NCBI GenBank assembly: GCA_904384205.1
Contig: CAJFJY010000008.1
Span: 1 to 32,312, forward strand
Direction of reading: 5' to 3'
DNA from: an uncultured Clostridia bacterium
GTDB taxonomy: Bacteria; Bacillota; Clostridia; TANB77; CAG-508
DNA length: 32,312 bases
Positions 23,244-31,696 of the stretch are shown piece by piece. Position numbers and translations under genes: made by a program. Below the pieces are notes generated by a model. It did no database searches, had not been told where the DNA came from, and saw only the letters and a list, made by a program, of their open reading frames with translations. Numbering within the stretch: the first letter of the stretch is position 1; every line of letters begins with the position of its first letter.

Positions 23244-23792
23244 ATGAATGAGTTAATAGTAAGCAAAACTACTAAAGACAAAATCATAGAATATATTACA
23301 TATTTTTTTATTTACTCATTTTTAGGATGGATATTAGAAACAATATATGCTATCTTAATCAATGGTTATTTTGTAAAAAGAGGATTTTTATATGGACCAA
23401 TTTGTCCAATATATGGATTTGGAGCAGTTATATTAATAATGGCAACAAAAAATCTTTATGGGAAACCATTTAAAAAATTCTTAATAGCAACAATTGCATT
23501 TACAGTATTTGAATATATCGTTTCTTACCTATTAGAAGTATTATTTGGATTAAGATGGTGGGATTATACAAACGATTTTCTAAATATAAATGGTAGAGTA
23601 AGCCTTTTATATTCTATATTTTGGGGAATAATAGGATTATTCTTGTTAGAAAAATTGCATCCATTTATACAAAACTTAATACAAAAAGCTACTACAAAAT
23701 GTAAATTCAATATTCAATATATTGTAGCCATAGTCTTAATTATAGCAGTTATAATAGACACAGTATTTTCAGCAATAAGATATTTAAACTAA
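23244..23792 (+). CDS. CmpB-family membrane protein (PF06541)
   Basis: A 182-residue membrane protein of the family called putative ABC transporter type IV / CmpB, with about five helices. Recognisable motifs are F-L-G-W-I-L-E-T-I-Y near 27-36, R-G-F-L-Y-G-P-I-C-P-I-Y-G-F-G near 46-60, and R-W-W-D-Y-T near 103-108, followed by N-x-N-G-R. The role is unknown; the ABC label is historical and no ATPase is adjacent. A second copy lies at 26835. It is co-transcribed with the VTT gene and followed by a large palindrome. Confidence 0.88.
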   Translation: MNELIVSKTTKDKIIEYITYFFIYSFLGWILETIYAILINGYFVKRGFLYGPICPIYGFGAVILIMATKNLYGKPFKKFLIATIAFTVFEYIVSYLLEVLFGLRWWDYTNDFLNINGRVSLLYSIFWGIIGLFLLEKLHPFIQNLIQKATTKCKFNIQYIVAIVLIIAVIIDTVFSAIRYLN

Positions 23793-23810
23793 AATACAAA
23801 TTTAAATTAG

Positions 23811-23888
23811 TCCCAAGTCATTAAGTCTTGGAACTTATATATTAAAATTTTAATATATATAAGTTCCAAGACTTTAGAGTATTTGGGA
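23811..23888. terminator. very long hairpin between convergent genes
   Basis: AAGTCTTGGAACTTATATAT (from 23823) pairs with ATATATAAGTTCCAAGACTT (to 23874), and the inner AAAA/TTTT also pair, leaving only a 2-base bulge; an outer TCCCAA (23811-23816) pairs with TTGGGA (23883-23888). Over 25 bp of stem separate the CmpB gene from dpaB on the other strand. It probably ends transcription from both sides, although there is no clean T-run. A small transposon-like palindromic unit is the alternative. Confidence 0.55.
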
Positions 23889-23901
23889 TGAATTTTCTGC
23901 A

Positions 23902-24480
23902 TTATAATAATATTGGACTAATTTGTTCACCTTTTAAAGCATATTCAATAGTTTTAGGAATATATGAAAAATCAAATACCAAAGACCTAGGTTTTGTTAT
24001 AGGATTATCTTGTTTAAAAGGCACAAAATAATAGTTCTTTCTATTCAACAATTTTCCTATATTTTCAGCATTTCCACTTAATCCATTATTAGTTGAAATA
24101 GCTATAACTAAAGGTTTATTATTTCTTAAATGTGATTTTGCAGCCATTGTTGCTGGAGTATCAATAATATCATTAGCAAGTTTTGCTATAGTGTTTCCTG
24201 TACAAGGTGCAATAATCATTATATCAGTCAACCCCTTTGGACCTATTGGTTCAGCACCTTGAATTGTATGAATAATTTCCTTTTCAGTTATTAATTCAAT
24301 TTCATTTATAAAATCACTAGCCTTTCCAAATTTAGTATCTAAATTATATGCATTATATGACATAATAGGTAATATATCAGCACCCATTTCTTTTAATTCC
24401 TTTATTACAGGTATAACTTTATTGAAAGTACAAAATGAACCTGTTAATATAAAACCTATTTTTAAATCTTCAAATTTCAA
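23902..24480 (-). CDS. dpaB: dipicolinate synthase subunit B (spore)
   Basis: A 192-residue flavoprotein of the SpoVFB/DpaB family. With DpaA it makes dipicolinic acid from a lysine-pathway intermediate in the mother cell, and the product gives spores heat resistance. Features are a Rossmann-like start KIGFILTGSFCTF, the MIIAPCTGNTIAKLANDIIDTPATMAAKSHLRNNKP core and AISTNNGLSGNAENIGKL. Start TTG at 24480 is chosen: AGGAGG is 9-10 bases upstream; a TTG at 24501 would put that ribosome site inside the gene. The sigma-K-like promoter just upstream fits mother-cell expression. No dpaA lies beside it, though dpaA-dpaB is the usual order. Confidence 0.92.
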   Translation of the reverse strand: MKFEDLKIGFILTGSFCTFNKVIPVIKELKEMGADILPIMSYNAYNLDTKFGKASDFINEIELITEKEIIHTIQGAEPIGPKGLTDIMIIAPCTGNTIAKLANDIIDTPATMAAKSHLRNNKPLVIAISTNNGLSGNAENIGKLLNRKNYYFVPFKQDNPITKPRSLVFDFSYIPKTIEYALKGEQISPILL

Positions 24481-24515
24481 TGTAAAAAAGCCTCCTTTCA
24501 AAAAAGGTACTAATA

Positions 24516-24542
24516 TATAATATGCAAAAAGTCGAAATATGT
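24516..24542 (-). promoter_or_regulatory. sigma-K-type promoter of dpaB
   Basis: On the minus strand AC (complement 24542-24541), exactly 16 bases, then CATATTATA (24524-24516). This fits the sigma-K consensus AC-N16/17-CATANNNTA. Transcription would start near 24509, about 29 bases before the TTG start. In B. subtilis the spoVF (dpaAB) operon is under sigma-K. Confidence 0.65.
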
Positions 24543-24556
24543 CTTTTTAAAAATAA

Positions 24557-24570
24557 CGAACATTTTTTTG
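24557..24570 (+). promoter_or_regulatory. SOS (LexA) box candidate 1
   Basis: CGAACATTTTTTTG matches the Gram-positive SOS consensus CGAACRNRYGTTCG at 11 of 14 positions by my count. The left half is perfect and the right half is degenerate. It lies 9 bases upstream of the -35 box of the YneA-like gene. Confidence 0.5.
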
Positions 24571-24579
24571 TAAAAACTA

Positions 24580-24608
24580 TTGACATATAAAAAAATAGGA
24601 TATATAAT
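24580..24608 (+). promoter_or_regulatory. perfect consensus sigma-A promoter of the YneA-like gene
   Basis: TTGACA (24580-24585), a 17-base spacer and TATAAT (24603-24608). SOS-like boxes stand on both sides, which would allow tight repression. Confidence 0.85.
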
Positions 24609-24618
24609 CCAAACATAC

Positions 24619-24632
24619 CGAACATTTATTCT
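24619..24632 (+). promoter_or_regulatory. SOS (LexA) box candidate 2
   Basis: CGAACATTTATTCT, 11 of 14 positions by my count against the Gram-positive SOS consensus. It begins 10 bases after the -10 box, covering the start of transcription, the classic repressing position. Confidence 0.5.
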
Positions 24633-24654
24633 TAGGTTAAGGAGATGATTTAAA

Positions 24655-24942
24655 ATGTTTAAATTTAATAAAAAAGTATGTTTATTTATTAGTATTTTGT
24701 TTTTGGGATTATTTATATTTTTTAATGTGTCATATTCTAATACAGAAGTAGAATATAAAAATAGAGTAATAAGTAGAGGAGAAACTTTGTGGTCAATTTC
24801 AGCAGATGAACAAAAAAATAATGAATATTTTAAAAATGAAGACATAAGAAAAATTATTTTTGAAATAAGAAAAATAAACAATTTATCAGATAATGAATTA
24901 TATGAAGGTTTAGAATTAAAGATACCTACGACAAATTCTTAA
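24655..24942 (+). CDS. YneA-like LysM protein, putative SOS division inhibitor
   Basis: A 95-residue protein with an N-terminal membrane helix (about 8-27) and a single LysM domain facing outward (about 40-91: S-R-G-E-T-L-W-S-I-S, then I-F-E-I-R-K-I-N-N-L, ending Y-E-G-L-E-L-K-I-P). This is the layout of YneA, which delays septation during DNA damage in Bacillus; yneA there sits next to lexA and is LexA-repressed. Here lexA is not in view, but SOS-like boxes flank the consensus promoter. AGGAGATG precedes the ATG. Any small LysM protein would share the domain, so the regulatory sites carry much of the argument. Confidence 0.7.
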   Translation: MFKFNKKVCLFISILFLGLFIFFNVSYSNTEVEYKNRVISRGETLWSISADEQKNNEYFKNEDIRKIIFEIRKINNLSDNELYEGLELKIPTTNS

Positions 24943-24971
24943 AAAATAAACAAAATACTACAAAAAGCATC

Positions 24972-24999
24972 TTGCTTATTTTTTCTAGTATGATATAAT
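24972..24999 (+). promoter_or_regulatory. promoter of pepF with overlapping short terminator
   Basis: TTGCTT (24972-24977), a 16-base spacer and TATAAT (24994-24999) with TG at 24991-24992. AAGCA/TGCTT (about 24966-24978) followed by ATTTTTT can form a small terminator hairpin for the upstream gene that overlaps the -35 region. Confidence 0.55.
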
Positions 25000-25021
25000 T
25001 CCGAAATAGGAGATGATTAAC

Positions 25022-26791
25022 ATGGATGAAAAATACAATTGGAAATTAACAGATATATTCAAAAATGATGAAGAATTCAACAATTCTAAAAATATAATAG
25101 AAGATAAACTTAATAAAATAGAAGAATATAAAGGAAAATTATGTGATTCAGCAGAAAATTTATACAATTGCTATAAACTATATGAAGAAATACTAATGAT
25201 ATTTGAAAAAGTATATTCTTATGGAATGTTTAAATATCATTTAAACATGGCAGACCAAGAAGGAATAAAAAAGTTCAAAGAAGTAGAAAGTTTAGCAGCA
25301 GATTTAGATGTTAAAACTTCATTCATTGTACCTGAGATTACATATTCAGATGAAAATAAAGTAGAAGAGTTTTTTAAGGAAAAAGAAGAATTAAGTAAAT
25401 ATAAAAGATCAATTTATGAAATACTAGAAAAAAAGGAACATATATTAAGTAAAGAAGAAGAAAATCTTTTAGCAAATTATTCTGAGGTATTTTCAGGACC
25501 TGAAAACATTTTTGATATAATGACAAATGCAGAATTTAAATTTGGAAAATTAATAGATGAAAATGGGAAAGAAATAGAATTAACAGAAACAAATTATACA
25601 AAATATGTTAAAAGTCAAAATCGCAATGTAAGAAAGCAAGCATTTAATCTATTATATAAAAAATATTCTGAATATATAAACACTATAACAGAAATATATT
25701 TAACTAATGTAAAATGTTCATCAGTAACAGCAAAATTAAGGAAATATAAATCTTCATTGGAAGAAGCAGTATTAAATGATGATGCAAGTATAAAAGTATA
25801 TGAAGCATTAATGGAAAGTATAAATAAAAATCTATCAAGCAACCATGAATTTATCAAATTAAAAAAAGAATTATTGAAAGAAAAAGATTATCATATGTAT
25901 GATTTATATGTTAATCCTTTTGAAAATAATGAAGATAATATAACTTTTGAAGAAGCTAAAAAAGAAGTACTAAATGCTCTTTCAGTATTAGGTGAAAAAT
26001 ATACAAGCAAATTACAAGAAGCATTTGACAATAATTGGATAGATGTTTATGAAAAGCCAAACAAAAGGGGTGGGGCATATAGTTCAGGAGTATATGATGT
26101 ACATCCATTTGTATTAATGAGTTTTACAAATACTAAAAGAGATGTAAGTACAATTGCTCATGAGCTTGGTCATAGTATGCATTCATATTTTGCTGAAAAG
26201 AATCAGAATATATTAGATTCAAATTATACTATAATGATTGCTGAAGTTGCATCAACAGTAAATGAAATACTTTTAAGTGAATATCAAATAGTAAATGAAA
26301 AAGATAATAGGAAAAAAGCAGAAATAATTTATGAGTTATTAGAAATGATTAGAGCTACATTTTTTAGACAATCAATGTTCGCAGAATTTGAAAAAATAAT
26401 TCATGAAAAGATCGAAAATGGAGAAGCTTTATCCTCTGAAGATCTAAACGACATATATTATAACTTAAACCAGAAATATTTTGGAAACAACATAATTGTT
26501 GATAAAGAAATTCAATTTGAATGGGCAAGAATACCACATTTTTATTCGGATTTTTATGTATATAAGTATGCAACTGGAATATCAGCAGCAATATATATTG
26601 CAAATAAAATATTAAAACATGAAAATGGATATTTAGAAAAATATATACAAATGTTAAGCCAAGGAAAAGCTAAAAAGTCAATTGATTTATTAAAAATGGT
26701 TGATGTAGATTTAGAAAATGTGGAAGTATATGACGAGGTTATAAAATATTTTAATGAAAAAATGGATATACTAAAAAAGTCCTATAATTAA
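25022..26791 (+). CDS. pepF: oligoendopeptidase F (M3 zinc peptidase)
   Basis: A 589-residue cytoplasmic zinc peptidase of family M3B that cleaves short peptides. The zinc motif is His380-Glu381-L-G-His384 in AHELGHSMHSYF, with Glu408 in M-I-A-E-V-A-S-T as third ligand. Other typical parts are the opening YNWKLTDIF, GGAYSSGVYDVHPFVLMSF (about 352-370) and the closing PHFYSDFYVYKYATG. ATG 25022 is chosen since AGGAGATG lies 7-10 bases before it; an in-frame ATG at 25013 overlaps that site. Length is normal. The next gene follows after 43 bases without a terminator. Confidence 0.95.
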   Translation: MDEKYNWKLTDIFKNDEEFNNSKNIIEDKLNKIEEYKGKLCDSAENLYNCYKLYEEILMIFEKVYSYGMFKYHLNMADQEGIKKFKEVESLAADLDVKTSFIVPEITYSDENKVEEFFKEKEELSKYKRSIYEILEKKEHILSKEEENLLANYSEVFSGPENIFDIMTNAEFKFGKLIDENGKEIELTETNYTKYVKSQNRNVRKQAFNLLYKKYSEYINTITEIYLTNVKCSSVTAKLRKYKSSLEEAVLNDDASIKVYEALMESINKNLSSNHEFIKLKKELLKEKDYHMYDLYVNPFENNEDNITFEEAKKEVLNALSVLGEKYTSKLQEAFDNNWIDVYEKPNKRGGAYSSGVYDVHPFVLMSFTNTKRDVSTIAHELGHSMHSYFAEKNQNILDSNYTIMIAEVASTVNEILLSEYQIVNEKDNRKKAEIIYELLEMIRATFFRQSMFAEFEKIIHEKIENGEALSSEDLNDIYYNLNQKYFGNNIIVDKEIQFEWARIPHFYSDFYVYKYATGISAAIYIANKILKHENGYLEKYIQMLSQGKAKKSIDLLKMVDVDLENVEVYDEVIKYFNEKMDILKKSYN

Positions 26792-26834
26792 GAAAATTAG
26801 ACGTTAACGAAATCAAAAGAAAGGAAAGTTATAA

Positions 26835-27785
26835 ATGATGCCAAAATTAGACGTAGAAATTAAGGAAAAAATATCAGATGAAAAAAATGAAATAGAAAAT
26901 AATACACTAAATGACGAAAATAAAGTTATAAAAAATAAGAAAACTTTCACAATAATGGGAATAAGCATTTGGAGAATTTTAGCATATTTTATTATATATA
27001 GCGTTATAGGATACATTATAGAAACTTTATATGGAATAATAACAAAAGGAGTATGGGAAAGTAGGCAAAGCTTTTTATACGGACCATTTTGTGGAATATA
27101 TGGCTTAGGTGCAGTAATTATGATAATATTTCTTCATAAATATCAAAAGAAATATAATGCCTTATTTATCGGTGGATTTATTGTAGGATCAATTACTGAA
27201 TATATTGTTAGCCTTTTCGGAGAAATGGTATTAGGAGTAAAATGGTGGGATTATTCAGGTATGCCATTAAACTTAAATGGTAGAATTTGTGTGTATTTCT
27301 CAATATTCTGGGGATTCTTAGGAATGTATTTAATTGCATCTCTAAATCCTAAGATAGACAGATTGATTAATTGGATTAAATCAAAATTTAAATCCTTAAA
27401 AGCACTAAAAGGAATAACAATAACAATTATAATTTTACTTTTATTAGATTGTATAGCAACAGGATTTGCAATTAACTTTTTCTTAATTAGAATGATCGCT
27501 AAAAATGATATAAATGTAGAAAATAAAGAACAAGTAATGCAAGAATATAATACAATTTATGGAAATGAAAAATTATCAGATTTTATATATACATTTTGGG
27601 GAGATAAAAAGATGATTAAAACTTTCCCGAATCTAAAAACTACTGACAAAGATGGAAATATTATTTATATGGATAGTTTATTAGATATACAACCATATTA
27701 TATGCAAATATATGATAAAAGTAAGTTAACTAACAAAGAATTCGAACAGCAAATTACAGGAAATGATGACGAAAATAATAATTAA
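26835..27785 (+). CDS. CmpB-family membrane protein with extra C-terminal domain
   Basis: A 316-residue paralogue of the protein at 23244. After a charged N-terminus (about 1-40) comes the membrane core (about 45-215) with V-I-G-Y-I-I-E-T-L-Y, Q-S-F-L-Y-G-P-F-C-G-I-Y-G-L-G, K-W-W-D-Y-S and N-L-N-G-R, the same motifs in the same order as its shorter relative. The final 100 residues are soluble, acidic and unlike the family core. Role unknown. It probably shares the pepF transcript and is followed by a strong terminator. Confidence 0.87.
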   Translation: MMPKLDVEIKEKISDEKNEIENNTLNDENKVIKNKKTFTIMGISIWRILAYFIIYSVIGYIIETLYGIITKGVWESRQSFLYGPFCGIYGLGAVIMIIFLHKYQKKYNALFIGGFIVGSITEYIVSLFGEMVLGVKWWDYSGMPLNLNGRICVYFSIFWGFLGMYLIASLNPKIDRLINWIKSKFKSLKALKGITITIIILLLLDCIATGFAINFFLIRMIAKNDINVENKEQVMQEYNTIYGNEKLSDFIYTFWGDKKMIKTFPNLKTTDKDGNIIYMDSLLDIQPYYMQIYDKSKLTNKEFEQQITGNDDENNN

Positions 27786-27797
27786 AAAATAAACTAA

Positions 27798-27850
27798 AAG
27801 CCTTTGTGACAAACAGTTATTATAATATTTTGTCATAAGGCTTATTTTTA
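27798..27850. terminator. bidirectional terminator
   Basis: AAGCCTT (27798-27804) pairs with AAGGCTT (27837-27843) and the inner TGACAAA with TTTGTCA; an ATTTTTA tail follows on the plus strand and a T/A-rich run on the minus strand. It separates the CmpB gene from the convergent recombinase gene. Confidence 0.8.
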
Positions 27851-28834
27851 CTATAAATCAGCTAAAGGATTACGTTCTACAGCACTCCTAACCTGATCAT
27901 TATTAACATGTGTATATATTTCAGTAGTAGAAATACTTTCATGCCCCAAAAGTTCTTGCAGAGCTCTTATATCAACATTGCCATATTGATACATTAATGT
28001 TGCTGCAGTATGTCTCAATTTGTGTGTTGAATATTTATTACCATCTAATCCAGCAGCTTTAAGTTCTTTATTAACAATATATTGTATTGTTCTTCTACTT
28101 ATACGCTCTTTCCTTTCACTTAAAAATAATGCGTTTTTTGAATTAAATTTATCAGTTTTTATTCCTTCTTTTGGTCGTACTTGTAAATATTCGCTTATAG
28201 CTTTTAAACAAGCGTTATTTAAATAAATCGTTCTTTCTTTATTACCTTTACCAATTACAGTCATTTTTAATTCACTAAAATCTATATCAGAAATATTTAT
28301 ATTCACTAATTCTGAAAGACGAAGTCCACAATTTAAAAATAGTGTTATGATAGCATAATCACGTTGATAATTTCTATTATCTTCATTTGCCGTTGCATCA
28401 AGTAATTTTTTACTCTCTTCTAAATTTAAATATTTGGGTAATCTTTTGTCAAGTTTAGGAGTTTCTAAATTTTGAGCAGGATTAACTTCTATTAAATTAG
28501 CTTTTTGAGATAAATAATTAAAAAATACTCTTATACTTGATGCTTTCCTTGCTCTAGTAGTAGCTTTGCTTTTCAATTCTATTGCCATATAACTTAAAAA
28601 AGCATGTATATCTTCTAGTTTGATTTTTTTAATAGTATCTAAAGATATGTCCTTAACAGTTATTTTGTTAAAATCTTTTTCTGAAGTCATCTTGAATTTG
28701 ATTTTAATAAATCTTAAAAACATTATTAGATCATAATTATATTCTTTAATAGTATTTGGTGATTTGTTCAGTATTGTAGCAGTATAATCTAAAAAAGAAT
28801 TAATGTATGATGGATTTTCTTCACGATTAATCAT
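27851..28834 (-). CDS. XerC/XerD-type tyrosine recombinase
   Basis: A 327-residue tyrosine recombinase. The N-terminal SAM-like domain (about 8-110) binds DNA. The catalytic domain has the first Arg in CGLRLSELVN, Lys in GKGNKER, H-x-x-R in HKLRHTAATLM, His in LLGHESISTTEIYTHV and the nucleophile Tyr in that last motif. Xer proteins resolve chromosome dimers at dif sites. No phage or transposon genes flank it, so a housekeeping role is likely, although the length is slightly above the usual 295-305. ATG 28834 is chosen because GGAG lies 10 bases before; a GTG at 28843 is too close to it. Confidence 0.9.
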   Translation of the reverse strand: MINREENPSYINSFLDYTATILNKSPNTIKEYNYDLIMFLRFIKIKFKMTSEKDFNKITVKDISLDTIKKIKLEDIHAFLSYMAIELKSKATTRARKASSIRVFFNYLSQKANLIEVNPAQNLETPKLDKRLPKYLNLEESKKLLDATANEDNRNYQRDYAIITLFLNCGLRLSELVNINISDIDFSELKMTVIGKGNKERTIYLNNACLKAISEYLQVRPKEGIKTDKFNSKNALFLSERKERISRRTIQYIVNKELKAAGLDGNKYSTHKLRHTAATLMYQYGNVDIRALQELLGHESISTTEIYTHVNNDQVRSAVERNPLADL

Positions 28835-28951
28835 TTGTTTCACACTCCTTATTTGATATTATATATCAAATATTTAAAAAATAAAAGACATTTAAAATTT
28901 TTTATTGATATGTTAATTCAAATTTAAAGCAACTAGTAAAACTAATAATAT

Positions 28952-29003
28952 CAATTTGAGGTAATTTTATGAATTAATTGATGATATTACCTTAAATAAA
29001 TTG
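28952..29003. repeat. inverted repeat in the recombinase-PBP intergenic gap
   Basis: CAATTTGAGGTAAT (28952-28965) faces ATTACCTTAAATAAATTG (28986-29003): GGTAAT/ATTACC match fully and the ends CAATTT/AAATTG match after a small offset. It lies between divergent genes and could be an operator or a hairpin. Confidence 0.4.
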
Positions 29004-29040
29004 GTAAAAAATAATTTCAAAAGACATTTTTTTACATATT

Positions 29041-29068
29041 TTACTTAATTATTATTTTATGATATACT
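29041..29068 (+). promoter_or_regulatory. promoter of the penicillin-binding protein gene
   Basis: TATACT (29063-29068) with TG at 29060-29061 forms an extended -10; TTACTT (29041-29046) is a poor -35 at 16 bases. It lies 31 bases before the ATG. Confidence 0.5.
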
Positions 29069-29098
29069 AGATAAAATAAAAAATAGGATAGTGATTTT

Positions 29099-31630
29099 AT
29101 GATTAATACAAATAAAGGAAAAAGATTAAAGAGTAAAAACAGAATAACAAATAAAAGGAAAGAAGACATAAAGCATAAAGAAGAAAAAACTCCACAGCAA
29201 ATAAAAAGAAGAAAAATCATTAAAATTATTGTTGTAGTTATAATAATATTAGCAATATTATTCATAGGAATTTCATTGGCAATTGATGCTTTTAAATGGA
29301 AAAATCTAGCTACAGATATGTTTTCTAATGAAAATTCAGTTGTTTTAGATACAGACGGAAATACTATAGCTGAACTAGGAGCAGAAAGAAAAAAAGAAAA
29401 AATCGAATTTTCTAATATACCAGATAATTTGAAAAATGCATATGTTGCAATTGAAGATGAAAGATTCTATTCACATCATGGCGTAGATATAAAAAGAACA
29501 GGATCAGCAATATTGTCATATATTTTCCATTTTGGTTCTTCTTCATATGGAGGAAGTACAATTACACAACAATTAGTAAAAAATTTAACAGGTGATAACA
29601 CAGATTCCGTTTTTAGAAAAGTAAAAGAATGGTGGAAAGCTTATTTATTAGAATCATATTTTTCAAAAGATGAAATACTTGAAATGTATTTAAATGTAAT
29701 TTATGTAGGGCCAAATATCTATGGAGTACAAACAGGCAGTAAATATTATTTTAATAAAGACTCTACTAATCTAAGTTTAGCAGAATCAGCATTTCTAGCT
29801 GGAATAAACAATTCACCTAATTCGTACAATCCATTTGGAGATACTAATAATACAGAAAAAATTGAAAACAGAACAAAAACTGTATTAGCTAAAATGTTAG
29901 AACTAGAATACATAAATCAAACTGAATATGATGAAGCTATAAAAGAAGTAGAAAATGGTTTAAATTTTAAAAATGGAAATATTAAATCAGATGATGGTGT
30001 TTATTCATATCATATAGATGCTTTAATAAATGAAGTTATAGAAGATTTAAGCGAAAGTGAAAATATTTCTGAGACTTTTGCACAAAATTATTTATACTTA
30101 TCTGGTTCGAAAATATATAGTACTCAAAATTCAACAATTCAGCAAGCTACAGAAAATGAATGTGAAAAAAATAGATATAGAATTAAGTCAGACAATGGAG
30201 AAGATTATTCACAAGCTGCAATGATTATTATAGACCATACTAATGGTCAAGTCGTTAGTTGTGTAGGAGGATTAGGGGAGAAAGATACTGCAAGAGGATT
30301 AAATAGGGCAACTCAGTCTGTAAGGCAAACAGGTTCAGCAATTAAACCAATAGCAGTTTTAGCACCAGCACTAGATAGAAAAGTCATAACACTTGCTTCA
30401 ATATATGATGATACTCAAAAAACTTTTAAAGATGGTTATAGTCCAGTAAATTATGATGGATATCTAGGAAAAATTTCTGTAAGAAGAGCAATAGAATCAT
30501 CTCAAAACATTCCTTTTGTTGAAATAATGGATGAATTAACTCCTAAAAGGTCAATTTCATATTTGGAAAAGATGGGAATTACAACTTTAACAGAAAATGA
30601 TAATAACTTAGCATTGGCATTAGGAGGATTAGAAAAAGGTATTAGCCCATTAGAAATGGCTGGGGCATATGCCACTATAGCTAATGATGGTGAATATATT
30701 GAACCTACTTTTTATATTCAAGTTGTAAATGGATCTGGAAAAGTTCTTGTAAAGCCAGAGCAAGAAACTAGAAGAGTATTCTCAGAATCAGTAGCATATG
30801 TTTTAAAAGAAGGATTAACTCAGCCAGTATTAGGAAATAACGGTACAGCTAGATATTGTTCAATATCAAATATGGATGTAGCAGCAAAAACAGGAACAAC
30901 TGATGATAACTTTGACAGGTGGCTATGTGGTTTTACACCATACTATACAGCAGTTACTTGGTTTGGCTATGATCAAAATGAGACAGTCAATTTTAATAAT
31001 CAAAATCCTGCTGGATTAATTTGGGCAAACGTTATGAAATCTGTTCATTCAAACTTATCTTCAAAAAGGTTTGAAAAACCAAATGGGGTAGTGGAAGCTA
31101 CTATTTGTACTGAAACAGGATTAAAAGCAAATTCTGGATGCCCAAACACATATATAGAATATTTCGTAAAATGTACTACTCCTTCTGTATGTAAAACACA
31201 TAGTGGAACAGAAATAAAAACTAATACTACTAATAATCAAAATAACAGGAAAGAAAATATACAAGATACACAAAATGATGCACTTACCACAAATAATGAT
31301 ACAGAAGATGTATTTAATAATAATACAATTGATAATGAGGAATTAGAATCAAATACAGAAAGTAGTAATTCGACAAATACAGCTACTAATACAAACTCTA
31401 ATGCAACGAATTCTAATAGCTTAAATAATACAAATTCATCAAGTAATTCTAATAATACATCTTCAAATTCGAATATTAGTTCAAACACTAACACTAATAT
31501 TAATACCAATACGAATACAAGTATGAATAATTCTAGTTCCAACTCAAATGTAAATACAAATTCAAATATTACGATTAGCAGTAACACTACATACCCTTCA
31601 AGCGAACAAGAAATAAATGGAACAGATTAA
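29099..31630 (+). CDS. class A penicillin-binding protein (transglycosylase/transpeptidase)
   Basis: An 843-residue PBP1A-type enzyme that polymerises lipid II and crosslinks peptidoglycan. After a basic N-terminus comes a membrane helix (about 41-63). The GT51 domain has the catalytic Glu in AIEDERFYSHHG (about 117-128) and GGSTITQQLVKNLTG. The transpeptidase domain has SxxK in TGSAIKP (Ser near 413), SxN in ESSQN and KTG in AAKTGTTDDNFDRW (near 597). The final roughly 130 residues are almost only Asn, Ser and Thr with acidic patches, an unusual tail. The gene is intact. Confidence 0.95.
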   Translation: MINTNKGKRLKSKNRITNKRKEDIKHKEEKTPQQIKRRKIIKIIVVVIIILAILFIGISLAIDAFKWKNLATDMFSNENSVVLDTDGNTIAELGAERKKEKIEFSNIPDNLKNAYVAIEDERFYSHHGVDIKRTGSAILSYIFHFGSSSYGGSTITQQLVKNLTGDNTDSVFRKVKEWWKAYLLESYFSKDEILEMYLNVIYVGPNIYGVQTGSKYYFNKDSTNLSLAESAFLAGINNSPNSYNPFGDTNNTEKIENRTKTVLAKMLELEYINQTEYDEAIKEVENGLNFKNGNIKSDDGVYSYHIDALINEVIEDLSESENISETFAQNYLYLSGSKIYSTQNSTIQQATENECEKNRYRIKSDNGEDYSQAAMIIIDHTNGQVVSCVGGLGEKDTARGLNRATQSVRQTGSAIKPIAVLAPALDRKVITLASIYDDTQKTFKDGYSPVNYDGYLGKISVRRAIESSQNIPFVEIMDELTPKRSISYLEKMGITTLTENDNNLALALGGLEKGISPLEMAGAYATIANDGEYIEPTFYIQVVNGSGKVLVKPEQETRRVFSESVAYVLKEGLTQPVLGNNGTARYCSISNMDVAAKTGTTDDNFDRWLCGFTPYYTAVTWFGYDQNETVNFNNQNPAGLIWANVMKSVHSNLSSKRFEKPNGVVEATICTETGLKANSGCPNTYIEYFVKCTTPSVCKTHSGTEIKTNTTNNQNNRKENIQDTQNDALTTNNDTEDVFNNNTIDNEELESNTESSNSTNTATNTNSNATNSNSLNNTNSSSNSNNTSSNSNISSNTNTNINTNTNTSMNNSSSNSNVNTNSNITISSNTTYPSSEQEINGTD

Positions 31631-31696
31631 TTTTTAAAAGAGATTATTATATTCAAGAGGGAGATAAATTTCAAAACTAGGTAATGTAGAATTAAA

